Assembly: GCF_029255145.1 (NCBI RefSeq)
Contig: NZ_JAPUVQ010000117.1
Span: 25,303 to 89,302, forward strand
DNA from: Accumulibacter sp003538495
Lineage (GTDB): Bacteria > Pseudomonadota > Gammaproteobacteria > Burkholderiales > Rhodocyclaceae
Direction: 5' to 3'
DNA length: 64,000 bases
The notes beneath the pieces are model-generated. The model saw only the letters and a list, made by a program, of their open reading frames with translations, searched no databases and had not been told where the DNA came from. Below are positions 42,117-51,649 of the stretch, one piece after another; positions within the stretch are counted from its first letter, which is position 1, and every line of letters starts with the position of its first letter. The translations under genes and the position numbers were made by a program.

Positions 42117-43604
42117 ATGCTGGACGTCTTGCTTGCTGGCCTGGGTGTATTGCTGGCCATTTCGGTCGCCGGGGCGCTGCTGTTTCTGTACGTGCAGGAC
42201 GTGACGCAGGAGAAGCATGCCGTATTGCGGAACTTTCCGCTGGTCGGCCACCTGCGTTATTTTTTCGAGAAGCTTGGCGAGTACTTCCGGCAATATTTCT
42301 TTCTCGGCGACCGCGACGAAAGGCCCTTCGACCGGGCGACACGCAGCTGGGTCTACCGCATGGCCAAGAACGAAGGCGGGATTATCGGCTTCGGGTCGAC
42401 CTATCCGATGCACCAGCCCGGTGCGCTGGTTTTCGTCAATGCGCCGTTCCCGGTCCTTGAAGAAGAACAGCAGGACGCGCCAGCGGTGATCATCGGCGAG
42501 GGCTACTGTGCGACGCCTTTCGTCGGCAAGTCGCTGGTCAACATCAGCGCGATGAGTTTCGGCGCCATTTCGAAACCCGCCGTGCGTGCGCTGTCGCGGG
42601 GCGCCGCGGCGGCGGGCTGCTGGCTGGATACCGGCGAGGGCGGCCTGTCGCCCCACCATCTGGAGGGCGGCTGCGACATCATCTTCCAGATCGGCACGGC
42701 GAAGTACGGCGTGCGCGACGAAGCCGGCCAACTGTCGGACGAGAAGCTGCGCGCAGTCGCCGCGCACCAGACCGTGCGCGCTTTCGAGATCAAGCTGTCG
42801 CAAGGAGCCAAACCGGGCAAGGGCGGCGTCCTGCCCGGCAACAAGGTGACGCCCGAAATTGCGCGCATTCGTGGCATCGCCGAGGGCCGCGACTCATTGA
42901 GCCCCAACCGGCACCTGGAGATCGCCAACATCGACGACTTGCTTGACCGCGTCGAGCACGTCCGCGCGCTGACCGGCAAACCGGTCGGCGTCAAGACGGC
43001 GATCGGCGGGCGCCGCTTCATCGACGAGCTGACCGAGGCCGTGACGCGCCGTGGGCTGCAGGCGGCACCCGACTTCCTGACCCTCGATGGCGGCGAGGGC
43101 GGCAGCGGGGCGGCGCCGCAGGCGCTCGCCGATCACATGGCGATGTCGATCGACGAAGCGCTGCCGCTGGTCGCCGATGCACTGCTGGCCAGCGGCCTGA
43201 AGGGCCGGATCAGGCTGATCGCCGCCGGCCAACTGGTGACGCCGGCGCGGGTCGCCTGGGCGCTGTCGGCGGGAGCCGACTTCGTCAATACGGCGCGCGG
43301 GTTCATGTTCTCGCTGGGTTGCATCCAGGCCTTGCGCTGCCACACCAATACCTGCCCGACCGGCGTCACGACGCACGACCCGCGCCTGCAACGCGGCCTG
43401 GTCGTCGAAGACAAGGCCGCGCGCGTTGCGTCGTACTGCCGGAACATGAACAAGGAGGTGGCGATGATTGCCCACTCCTGCGGTCTGCGGCAGGCGCGCG
43501 AACTGCGCCGCGAACACGTGCGCATCGTGCAGCCTTCAGGGCACAGCGTCGCCCTCGACACGCTCTGTCCCTACCCTGCTCCGGCTTCTGCCGCAAGGTC
43601 CTGA
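42117..43604 (+). CDS. FMN-binding glutamate-synthase-like protein
   Basis: This 495-aa protein has one N-terminal membrane helix (LLAGLGVLLAISVAGALLFL) and a glutamate synthase large-subunit-like FMN domain. Motifs include ISAMSFGAISKPAVRALSRG, TGEGGLSPHH, KLSQGAKPGKGG, and CHTNTCPTGV for the iron-sulfur-like cysteines. It lacks the glutamine amidotransferase domain. Such stand-alone membrane-tethered forms are common; the reaction is unproven. GAAGGGAA precedes ATG 42117. It diverges from nadC, with 59 bp between. Confidence 0.88.
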   Translation: MLDVLLAGLGVLLAISVAGALLFLYVQDVTQEKHAVLRNFPLVGHLRYFFEKLGEYFRQYFFLGDRDERPFDRATRSWVYRMAKNEGGIIGFGSTYPMHQPGALVFVNAPFPVLEEEQQDAPAVIIGEGYCATPFVGKSLVNISAMSFGAISKPAVRALSRGAAAAGCWLDTGEGGLSPHHLEGGCDIIFQIGTAKYGVRDEAGQLSDEKLRAVAAHQTVRAFEIKLSQGAKPGKGGVLPGNKVTPEIARIRGIAEGRDSLSPNRHLEIANIDDLLDRVEHVRALTGKPVGVKTAIGGRRFIDELTEAVTRRGLQAAPDFLTLDGGEGGSGAAPQALADHMAMSIDEALPLVADALLASGLKGRIRLIAAGQLVTPARVAWALSAGADFVNTARGFMFSLGCIQALRCHTNTCPTGVTTHDPRLQRGLVVEDKAARVASYCRNMNKEVAMIAHSCGLRQARELRREHVRIVQPSGHSVALDTLCPYPAPASAARS

Positions 43605-43613
43605 AACGCGCGA

Positions 43614-45488
43614 TCAGCCGCCGCGCGCGACGATCGCCAGCAAGGCCTCGCCATAGCGTTGCGCCTTGGCGACACCGATGCCCGGAACGGCGAGCAGCGC
43701 CTGCGGTGAAGCGGGGCGCAAGGCGGCAATCTCGCACAGCGTCCGGTCATGCAGGATGACGTACGCCGGAACGCTTTGCTCGCGCGCCTGCTCCAGACGC
43801 CAGTTACGCAAGCTGGCGACCAACGGTGAATCGCCGGCTGCGCTGGCGGTCACCACTTTGCTCCTGGGCGCTTTGCTTTTCGGCGCGTCGACCTGGCGTC
43901 GGAGCTGCAGCCGGGTTTCGCCCTTGAGCACCGGCCGGGCGGCGTCGCTCAGCTTCAGCGCGCCGTAGGCGCTGGCGTCGGCGTCGAGCAGACCGCCGGC
44001 GAGGAGCTGCCGGAAAACCGAGCGCCAGCCGCGATCGTCGATGTCCACGCCGACCCCGAAGGTCGGCAACCGCTCATGGCCAAACTGCAGCACTTTCTCG
44101 GTCGTCTTGCCGCGCAGGATGTCGATCAGGTGGCCGGCACCAAAACGCTGGCCGGTTCGCAAGGCGGCGGATAGCGCCTTCTGCGCCGCCACCGTGCCGT
44201 CCCAGACCACCGGCGGATCGACACAGACATCGCAGTTGCCGCAGGGCACCGCTTGCTCGCCGAAATAGTTGAGCAGGATTACCCGGCGGCATCTGGACGA
44301 TTCGCAGTAGCCGAGCATGCTCTCGAGCTTCTGGCGTTCGACGCGTTTCTGTTCGACCGGCGCGGCCGAATCCTCGATCATCTGGCGGTGGATCACGACG
44401 TCATTGAGCCCATAGGTCATCCAGGCTTCAGAGGGCTCGCCGTCACGCCCGGCACGACCGGTTTCCTGATAATAGGCTTCGAGACTCCTCGGCAGGTCGA
44501 GATGGGCGACGAAGCGAACGTCCGGCTTGTCGATGCCCATCCCGAAAGCGATGGTGGCGACCATCACCAGCCCGTCCTCGCGCAGAAAGCGTTGCTGATG
44601 ACGCTGGCGGTCGGCACCCGGCAAGCCGGCGTGGTACGGCAAGGCGGCGACCCCCTGGGCGTTCAGCCAGACCGCCGTCTCGTCGACCTTTCGGCGCGAG
44701 AGGCAATAAACGATCCCCGCCTGGCCTGCGTGGCTGCCGAGAAAGGCGAGCAACTGCCGGCGCGGGTTGTCGCGTTCGACGATCGTGTAGCGGATATTGG
44801 GGCGGTCGAAACTGGCAACGAATTCCCTCGCTTCATCGAGGCCAAGCCGGCTTCTGATTTCCTGCCGCGTCAGCTGGTCGGCAGTCGCCGTCAGCGCGAT
44901 CCGCGGGACGCCGGGAAAGCGCTCGTGCAACTGTGAAAGCTGGATGTACTCGGGACGGAAGTCGTGCCCCCACTGCGACACACAGTGCGCCTCGTCGATC
45001 GCGAACAGGGCCACCTGCTGGCGGGCAATCAACTGCTCGAGCAGGCCGATGAAGCGGTCGGTGAGCAGCCGTTCCGGCGCCACGTAGATCAGGTCCAGCT
45101 CGCCGCGCAGCAGGCTGCGCTCGGTGTCGACTACCGCCCGGAAATCCAGCGACGAGTTCAGGAAAGCGGCGCGCACGCCAGCCTGCCGCAAGGCGTCAAC
45201 CTGGTCCTGCATCAGGGCGATCAGCGGCGAAACCACGACCCCGACACCCGGCCGCAGAAGCGCCGGAATCTGATAACAGAGCGACTTGCCGCCACCAGTC
45301 GGCATCAGCACCAGCGCGTCACCACCGCCGACGATCTGATCCACGATCTCCGCCTGTTGACCACGAAACGAGCGATAGCCAAACACCCGGCGGAGGATCT
45401 CGACCGCCGCCGAAGCGGCGGGAATGCTCGTGGTCTCGATCGTGTTCACCGTCGCGAAGGCCTGTGGGAATGGGGACCGGCAGACCAC
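43614..45488 (-). CDS. recQ: ATP-dependent DNA helicase RecQ
   Basis: This protein of up to 624 aa unwinds DNA 3' to 5' in recombination repair. Walker A MPTGGGKSLCYQIP, the DEAH box FAIDEAHCVSQWGHDFRPEY, the zinc-binding RQC region (CRRVILLNYFGE, CGNCDVC) and a C-terminal HRDC domain (REQSVPAYVILHDRTL) are all present. The start is uncertain: GTG 45488, or an in-frame GTG about 13 codons later, both without a clear ribosome-binding site. Confidence 0.93.
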   Translation of the reverse strand: MVCRSPFPQAFATVNTIETTSIPAASAAVEILRRVFGYRSFRGQQAEIVDQIVGGGDALVLMPTGGGKSLCYQIPALLRPGVGVVVSPLIALMQDQVDALRQAGVRAAFLNSSLDFRAVVDTERSLLRGELDLIYVAPERLLTDRFIGLLEQLIARQQVALFAIDEAHCVSQWGHDFRPEYIQLSQLHERFPGVPRIALTATADQLTRQEIRSRLGLDEAREFVASFDRPNIRYTIVERDNPRRQLLAFLGSHAGQAGIVYCLSRRKVDETAVWLNAQGVAALPYHAGLPGADRQRHQQRFLREDGLVMVATIAFGMGIDKPDVRFVAHLDLPRSLEAYYQETGRAGRDGEPSEAWMTYGLNDVVIHRQMIEDSAAPVEQKRVERQKLESMLGYCESSRCRRVILLNYFGEQAVPCGNCDVCVDPPVVWDGTVAAQKALSAALRTGQRFGAGHLIDILRGKTTEKVLQFGHERLPTFGVGVDIDDRGWRSVFRQLLAGGLLDADASAYGALKLSDAARPVLKGETRLQLRRQVDAPKSKAPRSKVVTASAAGDSPLVASLRNWRLEQAREQSVPAYVILHDRTLCEIAALRPASPQALLAVPGIGVAKAQRYGEALLAIVARGG

Positions 45489-45558
45489 GATGAGCGGCAG
45501 CAGGTGGCGCTCATGGTGCGCGCAGCGGACGTCGCAGACCGGCGAGGCGAAGAAGGAC

Positions 45559-46290
45559 TCAGCGCAATCGCTCCCGGGTCAGCATCTCGCCGTTCCAGCA
45601 CAGACACTCGCCCTGCTCGTCGTTCCAGTCCGACAATACCCAGCGCTCGACGTGAATACCGTCCACGATGTGGTCATGCCTGGCCGGGCGATGGGTATGG
45701 CCATGGATCAGGCTGGCATAGCCGTGCGTGCGCAGGAAATCGTCGGTCGCCCCCGGATTGACGTCCATCACGAAGCTGGCCTTGTCACGTTTCGCCGACT
45801 CGCTTTGCTGGCGGAGGGCGACGATCATCGCCTGGCGCTCGGGCAGCGGCCTGGCGAGGAAGGCGGACTGCCAGTCCGGCTGGCGAACCAGCGCGCGGAA
45901 CGCCTGGTACTCGTGGTCGTCGGTGCACAACGCGTCGCCATGTGACAGGACGAACTGCCAGGTCGGCAAGGACAGCAGGCAGGGGTCAGGCAACAGGCGG
46001 GCGCCGCTACGAGCCGCGAAGGTGTCGCCGAGCAGGAAATCGCGGTTGCCGTGCATCACCGACAGCGACACTCCGGCGCTTGTCAATTGGCGCAGCGCAT
46101 CGACCATGGTCGCGGCAAAGGAATCGTCCGGAGCGTCCAGACAATCGTCGCCAGGCCACGCTTCGAACAGATCGCCGAGGATGAACAGTTGCTCGGCGGC
46201 ACGCGCGCGGCCCCCGAGAAAGTCGAGAAACAGCCGACTGACACCCGGCGCTTGCGGCGCCAGATGCAGGTCCGAGATGAACAGGATCAA
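45559..46290 (-). CDS. lpxH: UDP-2,3-diacylglucosamine diphosphatase
   Basis: This 243-aa metallophosphoesterase cleaves UDP-2,3-diacylglucosamine to lipid X in lipid A synthesis. Metal-site motifs are FISDLHL (residues 4-10), LGDLFE, MHGNRDFLLG, LSHGDALCTDD and HGHTHRPARHD. Length and order fit LpxH. It follows ppiB by 47 bp in the same direction, a typical betaproteobacterial order. Confidence 0.94.
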   Translation of the reverse strand: MILFISDLHLAPQAPGVSRLFLDFLGGRARAAEQLFILGDLFEAWPGDDCLDAPDDSFAATMVDALRQLTSAGVSLSVMHGNRDFLLGDTFAARSGARLLPDPCLLSLPTWQFVLSHGDALCTDDHEYQAFRALVRQPDWQSAFLARPLPERQAMIVALRQQSESAKRDKASFVMDVNPGATDDFLRTHGYASLIHGHTHRPARHDHIVDGIHVERWVLSDWNDEQGECLCWNGEMLTRERLR

Positions 46291-46336
46291 TGGAACGGGA
46301 TCGTCGGCGCCACAGCAGCGGGCGCGGCTGGCGGCT

Positions 46337-46828
46337 TCAGCAGACTTCAGCGCGCTCGATCAGCACGTCCTCGACGGGCACGTCGCCATGGAAACCCGAT
46401 GAACCGGTCTTGACGCCCTTGATCTTGTCGACCACCTCGGTCCCTTCGATGACCTTGCCGAAAACGCAGTAACCCCAGCCCTCGGAAGTCGGCGCACGGT
46501 GGTTGAGCGAGGCGTTGTTGGTCACGTTGATGAAGAACTGGGCGGTTGCCGAGTGCGGGTCACTGGTCCGGGCCATGGCCAGGGTATAGGCCTCGTTCTT
46601 GAGGCCGTTGTTGGCCTCGTTCCTGATCGGCGCCTTGCACGCCTTCTGCTTCATGCCTGGCGCGAAGCCACCGCCCTGGATCATGAAGCCGGGAATGACC
46701 CGATGAAAAATGGTCTGGTCGTAGTGGCCGGCCTCGACATAAGCGAGGAAATTACTGGCCGACAGGGGCGCTTTTTCGGCGTCCAGTTCGATACCGATGA
46801 CGCCGAAATTGGTGTGCAGCTTGATCAT
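46337..46828 (-). CDS. ppiB: Cytoplasmic peptidyl-prolyl isomerase B
   Basis: This 163-aa cyclophilin has no signal peptide. It shows FHRVIPGFMIQGGGF, SATAQFFINVTNN and YCVFGKVIEGTEVVD. It helps fold proteins in the cytoplasm. It lies 8 bp after its periplasmic paralogue ppiA and probably shares its transcript. Confidence 0.94.
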   Translation of the reverse strand: MIKLHTNFGVIGIELDAEKAPLSASNFLAYVEAGHYDQTIFHRVIPGFMIQGGGFAPGMKQKACKAPIRNEANNGLKNEAYTLAMARTSDPHSATAQFFINVTNNASLNHRAPTSEGWGYCVFGKVIEGTEVVDKIKGVKTGSSGFHGDVPVEDVLIERAEVC

Positions 46829-46836
46829 GACTTTCC

Positions 46837-47400
46837 TTATTTCTTGTCGGAGATGATCTTGACCGACTGGATGACTACCGGCTCAAGAGGAACATCGTTA
46901 TACGTTGAACGGTTACCGGTCGGGACCTTGGCGATCCGGTCGACCACGTCGGTGCCCTGCGTTACCTTGCCGAAGACCGCGTAACCCCAGCCATCCGAGC
47001 CGGGATAGTTGAGCGCTGCGTTGTCCTTGTGGTTGATGAAGAACTGCGCGCTGGCCGAATGAGGTTCCGACGTCCGGGCCATGGCAATCGTCCAGCGGTC
47101 ATTCTTCAGGCCGTTCTTTCCTTCGTTTTCCACCTTTCTGGGCGCCGATTTCTGTTCCATGGCGGGCGTAAAACCACCACCCTGGATCATGAAACCGGGA
47201 ATGACGCGGTGAAAAACCGTACCGTTGTAGAAGCCCTCGTTGACGTACTGGACGAAATTCTGCACCGTTTTCGGCGCCTTCACGGCATCGAGTTCGACGA
47301 CGATGGTCCCCATGCTGGTCTGTATTTCGGCCGTCGGCGCAGCCACCGCGGCAAGGGAAAACGACAAACCGGCGGCAATCAAAGCAAGCGTCTTGTGCAT
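46837..47400 (-). CDS. ppiA: Periplasmic peptidyl-prolyl isomerase A
   Basis: This 187-aa cyclophilin has a signal peptide (MHKTLALIAAGLSFSLAAVA, cut near AVAAPTA). The catalytic motifs are FHRVIPGFMIQGGGF and SASAQFFINHKDN. It differs from PpiB mainly by export. It is the first gene of ppiA-ppiB-lpxH. Confidence 0.94.
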   Translation of the reverse strand: MHKTLALIAAGLSFSLAAVAAPTAEIQTSMGTIVVELDAVKAPKTVQNFVQYVNEGFYNGTVFHRVIPGFMIQGGGFTPAMEQKSAPRKVENEGKNGLKNDRWTIAMARTSEPHSASAQFFINHKDNAALNYPGSDGWGYAVFGKVTQGTDVVDRIAKVPTGNRSTYNDVPLEPVVIQSVKIISDKK

Positions 47401-47733
47401 CAGGCAATCCCTTCAGTGATGATTTTCAATGCGACCGTCTTCAGGTATCCGGCAGCGGCGCTTGGTCATCTGGTTATCGAGCTTGTCAATCTTGACTTGT
47501 TGCAGACTGCTTTTCCGCGCCGGCAAGGGATCCGGCAGCGGCCGGGAACTTCCCGACAGTGGGCACCGGCAGGCAGCCAGGGACTTCGGGGAGATCAAGT
47601 GGATCGCTATGGTATACTGGGCGTAGCCGCGGTTGAGTGTCGCTTGACCGGTCGATTCTAACAAGAACTGCGTCGAAACCAAAGCACTCCACACCCGTAC
47701 TGGTCGGCGCGGCGTGACTTCGTGAGCCTGAAT
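47401..47733. other. Divergent intergenic region ppiA / cysS
   Basis: These 333 bp must contain promoters for both divergent operons. A TATACT sequence near 47612 is a possible -10 for cysS. No ORF, RNA gene or T-box-like leader is evident. Confidence 0.4.
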
Positions 47734-49107
47734 ATGTTGAAGATTTACAACTCGCTGGCCAGGGAAAAGCAGGACTTCGTGCCGATCACCCCGGGCCAAG
47801 TCCGCATGTATGTCTGCGGAATGACGGTCTACGACTTCTGCCACCTCGGGCACGCCCGCGTGCTGGTGGTCTTCGACATGGTTCAGCGGTGGTTGCGGGC
47901 GAGCGGACTGCAGGTGACCTACGTCCGCAACATTACCGACATCGATGACAAGATCATCAGGCGCGCGCAGGAAAACAAACAGAGCATCGGCGAACTGACG
48001 GCCCGTTTCATCGACTTCATGGACGCAGACGCCACGGCACTCGGGGTCGAGAAGCCGGATCATGAACCGCGCGCCACCGCGTACGTGCCGCAAATGCTCG
48101 AACTGATCGGACAACTGGAAAGCAACGGCCTGGCCTATCAGGCCGCTGACGGAGATGTGAATTTCTCGGTCCGCAAGTTTCCTGGCTACGGCAAGCTCTC
48201 GGGCAAGTCGATCGACGACCTGCGAGCCGGCGAGCGGGTGGAGGTGGATGCCGCCAAAGACGACCCGTTGGACTTCGTTCTCTGGAAACATGCGCGGGAA
48301 GGTGAGCCATTCTGGCCCTCGCCGTGGGGCAATGGCCGCCCCGGCTGGCATATCGAGTGCTCGGCGATGAGTTCCGAGTTGCTCGGCAAGCACTTCGACA
48401 TTCACGGTGGCGGGCAGGACCTGCAATTTCCGCACCATGAGAACGAGATTGCCCAATCCGAGGGCGCGCATCACTGCCAGTTTGTCAACTACTGGATGCA
48501 CAACGGCTTCGTTCGGGTCGCTGACGAGAAGATGTCGAAATCGCTGGGCAATTTCTTCACGATCAGGGAGATCGTCAAGAAATACGATCCGGAAGTGCTG
48601 CGCTTCTTCATCCTGCGCGCCCACTACCGCAGCCCGCTCAACTATTCCGACACCCATCTCGACGACGCGCGGCAGGCGCTGAGCCGCCTGTATACCGCCT
48701 TGAAAACGGCGGACGCGGGGCACTCGGCGGTCGACTGGAACGAGCCGCACGCGCTGCGCTTCACGCAGGCGATGAACGACGACTTCAACACGCCGGAAGC
48801 GTGCGCCGTGCTCTTCGATCTGGCGGCTGCCGCGAACCGCGGCCACTCGCCATCGCTGCTCAGCCAGTTGCGCGGCCTGGCGGGCGTGCTGGGCTTGCTC
48901 GTGCGCGATCCGCAGGCGTATTTGCAAGCGGCGCCGGACAACGGCGGCGAGACGACGGTGGCGCATATCGAAGCGCTTATTGCCGAGCGTCTGGCCGCCA
49001 AGAAGGGCAAGGACTATGCGTCAGCAGACCGGATCCGCGGCGAATTGCTGGCGGCCGGCATTGTCCTCGAGGACAGCGCCACCGGCACCACCTGGCGGCG
49101 CTCCTGA
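47734..49107 (+). CDS. cysS: Cysteinyl-tRNA synthetase
   Basis: This 457-aa class I synthetase charges tRNA-Cys. It has the HIGH-equivalent CHLGHARV (about residues 36-43), the zinc site cysteines (MYVCGMTVYDFCHLGH, GWHIECSAM), HGGGQDLQFPHHENEIAQSE, and KMSKSLGNF. The start ATG 47734 gives the usual MLKIYNSL; a GTG four codons earlier is possible. Confidence 0.95.
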   Translation: MLKIYNSLAREKQDFVPITPGQVRMYVCGMTVYDFCHLGHARVLVVFDMVQRWLRASGLQVTYVRNITDIDDKIIRRAQENKQSIGELTARFIDFMDADATALGVEKPDHEPRATAYVPQMLELIGQLESNGLAYQAADGDVNFSVRKFPGYGKLSGKSIDDLRAGERVEVDAAKDDPLDFVLWKHAREGEPFWPSPWGNGRPGWHIECSAMSSELLGKHFDIHGGGQDLQFPHHENEIAQSEGAHHCQFVNYWMHNGFVRVADEKMSKSLGNFFTIREIVKKYDPEVLRFFILRAHYRSPLNYSDTHLDDARQALSRLYTALKTADAGHSAVDWNEPHALRFTQAMNDDFNTPEACAVLFDLAAAANRGHSPSLLSQLRGLAGVLGLLVRDPQAYLQAAPDNGGETTVAHIEALIAERLAAKKGKDYASADRIRGELLAAGIVLEDSATGTTWRRS

Positions 49108-49145
49108 CGCCCACTGGCTCGCCGCTGCGCCAAGCGCCAGGCAGA

Positions 49146-50288
49146 CTAGCGCAGAACGCGCCCGCCGCTGCCGATGACCGTCAGGTCGACATAGCGTGAT
49201 CCGAGTCGCTCATTGGGCGAGAAGCTTACGCGATAGCCGCCAAGATCATGATTCTGCATGGCTTCGAGACTGGCCACCAGTTTTTCCCGCGTCAGATCCT
49301 TGCCCGACTTGCGGATCGCATCGACCAGCACCTTGGCCATGATGTAGGCCTCAAGGCCGTAGTACGAAGGCTTCGCCTGCTTGCCGATCACATTCTGATA
49401 TTCGCGCACCACGGGTACGGTGTCGTTCCACGGATAGGGCATGACTTGCGAGATGCCTACCCCACGTGCCTCGTCACCAAGTTCCTGGACCAGCAGGTCG
49501 GCACCAACCGGCGAAAGCGTCATGAACTGTGGCGCCTGCTTGGCTTTCCGCATTTCCTGGACGAAGGCGGCGGTGGCCTTGTACAGCGTCACCATGACCA
49601 CTGCTTGCGGGTTAGCCTTGGCGATAATCGCTGCCGCCTTGGCGACGTCGGTCGAGTTTCGCTCCACCGTGGCGACCGCCGACGGCGTCTGATTGTGTTT
49701 TTTCAGCGCACTGACGACGCCATCGAGACCCGAGTTGCCAAAACCGTCGTTCTGATACAGGACCGCGATGCTCTTGAAGCCAAGCGAAACCAGCTGGTTG
49801 ACGATTGCTTCTGTTTCGTTCGCGTAACTTGCCCGCACGTTGAACATGTAGCGGTTGTTGCGATTGTCTTTGGGCGATTGGCGAATCGAGTCAGCACCGG
49901 AAATGGTCCCGACCAGCGGTACCTTGGCTACCCCGAAAACCTCGTTCATGGCAGCTGTCGTCGGACTGGATCCGTATGAGGCGAGCAGCGCAAAGACGCG
50001 ATCCGCGGAAATCAGGGTCCGGGTATTGGCGACCGCCTTATCGGTCTCGTAGCCGTCATCCAGCGCGCGAAGCTCCAGCTTCCGGCCATGGATTCCCCCG
50101 GCTTCGTTCACCTGGCGAAAATAGGCCTGAATGACCGTCCTCATGTCCTGCCCATACGGTCCGCTAGAACCCGAGAACGGTGCCGTCATGCCAATCAGGA
50201 TAGTCTTGTCGGTGACCCCAACTTCGCCCGCCAGCGTGCTGCCAACCCAGCCCAGCAGACCCACAAGCAGTGCTCCCAAGAACCTCAT
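49146..50288 (-). CDS. Branched-chain amino-acid type ABC binding protein
   Basis: This 380-aa periplasmic protein has a signal peptide ending near STLAGE and a Peripla_BP_6 (LivK-like) fold, with TILIGMTAPFSGSSGPYGQD, EAGGIHGRKLEL and VLYQNDGFGNSGLDG. It would deliver amino acids or other small organics to an ABC importer, but no permease or ATPase gene is adjacent. In related genomes such orphan proteins may serve sensing. Confidence 0.88.
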   Translation of the reverse strand: MRFLGALLVGLLGWVGSTLAGEVGVTDKTILIGMTAPFSGSSGPYGQDMRTVIQAYFRQVNEAGGIHGRKLELRALDDGYETDKAVANTRTLISADRVFALLASYGSSPTTAAMNEVFGVAKVPLVGTISGADSIRQSPKDNRNNRYMFNVRASYANETEAIVNQLVSLGFKSIAVLYQNDGFGNSGLDGVVSALKKHNQTPSAVATVERNSTDVAKAAAIIAKANPQAVVMVTLYKATAAFVQEMRKAKQAPQFMTLSPVGADLLVQELGDEARGVGISQVMPYPWNDTVPVVREYQNVIGKQAKPSYYGLEAYIMAKVLVDAIRKSGKDLTREKLVASLEAMQNHDLGGYRVSFSPNERLGSRYVDLTVIGSGGRVLR

Positions 50289-50463
50289 GCGCTTGTCCTC
50301 CGTAGGTAGGCGAGCGATCGTCGACGCTACTCCGCCCGCTTCACCTGGCGAGCATGCGGGAACAAACTGACGGGTTGCTTACGGCGGCGCGGGAAATGGC
50401 GTCTGGACACCACTCGGTGCGGAACAACATACCACCGCCGGCGGCCACGCCGGCAAGACCAAC

Positions 50464-51582
50464 TCAGGTGGCGGCGAAGAAGTCGCGCACTCTGTCCATC
50501 CACGACTTGGCGCGCGGATTGTGGCGACCCGAATCTCCCTGACTCGACTCCTCGAGCTCGCGCAGCAGTTCCTTCTGGCGCTCGGTCAGGTGGACCGGCG
50601 TTTCGACGACCACGTGGCAGAGCAGGTCACCATGCGCATGGCTGCGTACGCTCTTGATGCCCTTGCCGCGCAGGCGGAAGACCTTCCCGGACTGCGTCTC
50701 GGCCGGAATCCGGACTTTCGCTGCTCCATCGAGGGTCGGAATATCGATTTCCCCGCCAAGCGCCGCCGTCGTGAAACTGATCGGCATCTCGCAGTGCAGG
50801 TCGTTCTGTTCGCGCTGAAAGACAGGATGTGCCTTGAGGTGAATCTGCACATACAGATCGCCCGACGGTCCGCCGTTGACACCGTGCTCGCCTTCTCCCG
50901 AGAGCCGTATCCGATCGCCCTCGTCCACCCCGGCCGGGATCTTGACGGCCAGGGTCTTGTGCTGCTTGACCCGCCCGGCCCCATTGCACGGCGCGCAGGG
51001 ATCGGCGACGAAGCGTCCGGTGCCATGGCATTTCGGGCAGGTTTGCTGGATCGAAAAGAAACCCTGCTGCAGCCTTACCTGGCCGCTGCCCTGACAGGTA
51101 GGGCAGGTCTTGGGCTGGGTGCCGGCCTTGGCACCACTGCCGTGACAGGCGTCGCAAGCCTCCATGGTCGGAATGCGAATCTTGGTTTCGGTGCCGAAAG
51201 CGGCCTGCTCAAGGGTAATTTCAAGGTTGTAGCGCAGGTCGGCGCCACGATAGATATTCGACCGACCGCCGCGCGCACCGCCAAATATCTCGTCGAAGAT
51301 GCCGCCGAACGCGTCGGAGAATCCGCCCGCGCCGGCCGCGCCCATGCCCGCCTGCGGATCGACGCCGGCGTGCCCGTACTGGTCGTAAACCGCACGCTGC
51401 TGCCCATCAGAGAGAATCTCGTAGGCTTCCTTGGCCTCCTTGAAGTGCTCTTCGGCCTTCGGGTTGTCCGGATTGCGGTCCGGGTGATGCTTCATCGCCA
51501 GCTTGCGGTAAGCCTTCTTTATTTCCTCTTCGGAGGCGTCACGATTGACGCCCAGAATCTCGTAAAAGTCGCGTTTAGCCAT
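50464..51582 (-). CDS. dnaJ: Chaperone DnaJ
   Basis: This 372-aa DnaK co-chaperone starts with the J domain (residues 1-70, HPDRN), then a Gly-rich segment, the four CxxCxGxG zinc repeats (CDACHGSG, CPTCQGSG, CPKCHGTG, CAPCNGAG) and the C-terminal substrate domains. It lies 67 bp after dnaK in the same operon. Confidence 0.96.
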   Translation of the reverse strand: MAKRDFYEILGVNRDASEEEIKKAYRKLAMKHHPDRNPDNPKAEEHFKEAKEAYEILSDGQQRAVYDQYGHAGVDPQAGMGAAGAGGFSDAFGGIFDEIFGGARGGRSNIYRGADLRYNLEITLEQAAFGTETKIRIPTMEACDACHGSGAKAGTQPKTCPTCQGSGQVRLQQGFFSIQQTCPKCHGTGRFVADPCAPCNGAGRVKQHKTLAVKIPAGVDEGDRIRLSGEGEHGVNGGPSGDLYVQIHLKAHPVFQREQNDLHCEMPISFTTAALGGEIDIPTLDGAAKVRIPAETQSGKVFRLRGKGIKSVRSHAHGDLLCHVVVETPVHLTERQKELLRELEESSQGDSGRHNPRAKSWMDRVRDFFAAT

Positions 51583-51649
51583 CAGTTCTCGAGCACCTTG
51601 TGGGACGGGCGAGGCGCGATTATACGCCTCGCCCTTCAGGCAGAAGTGC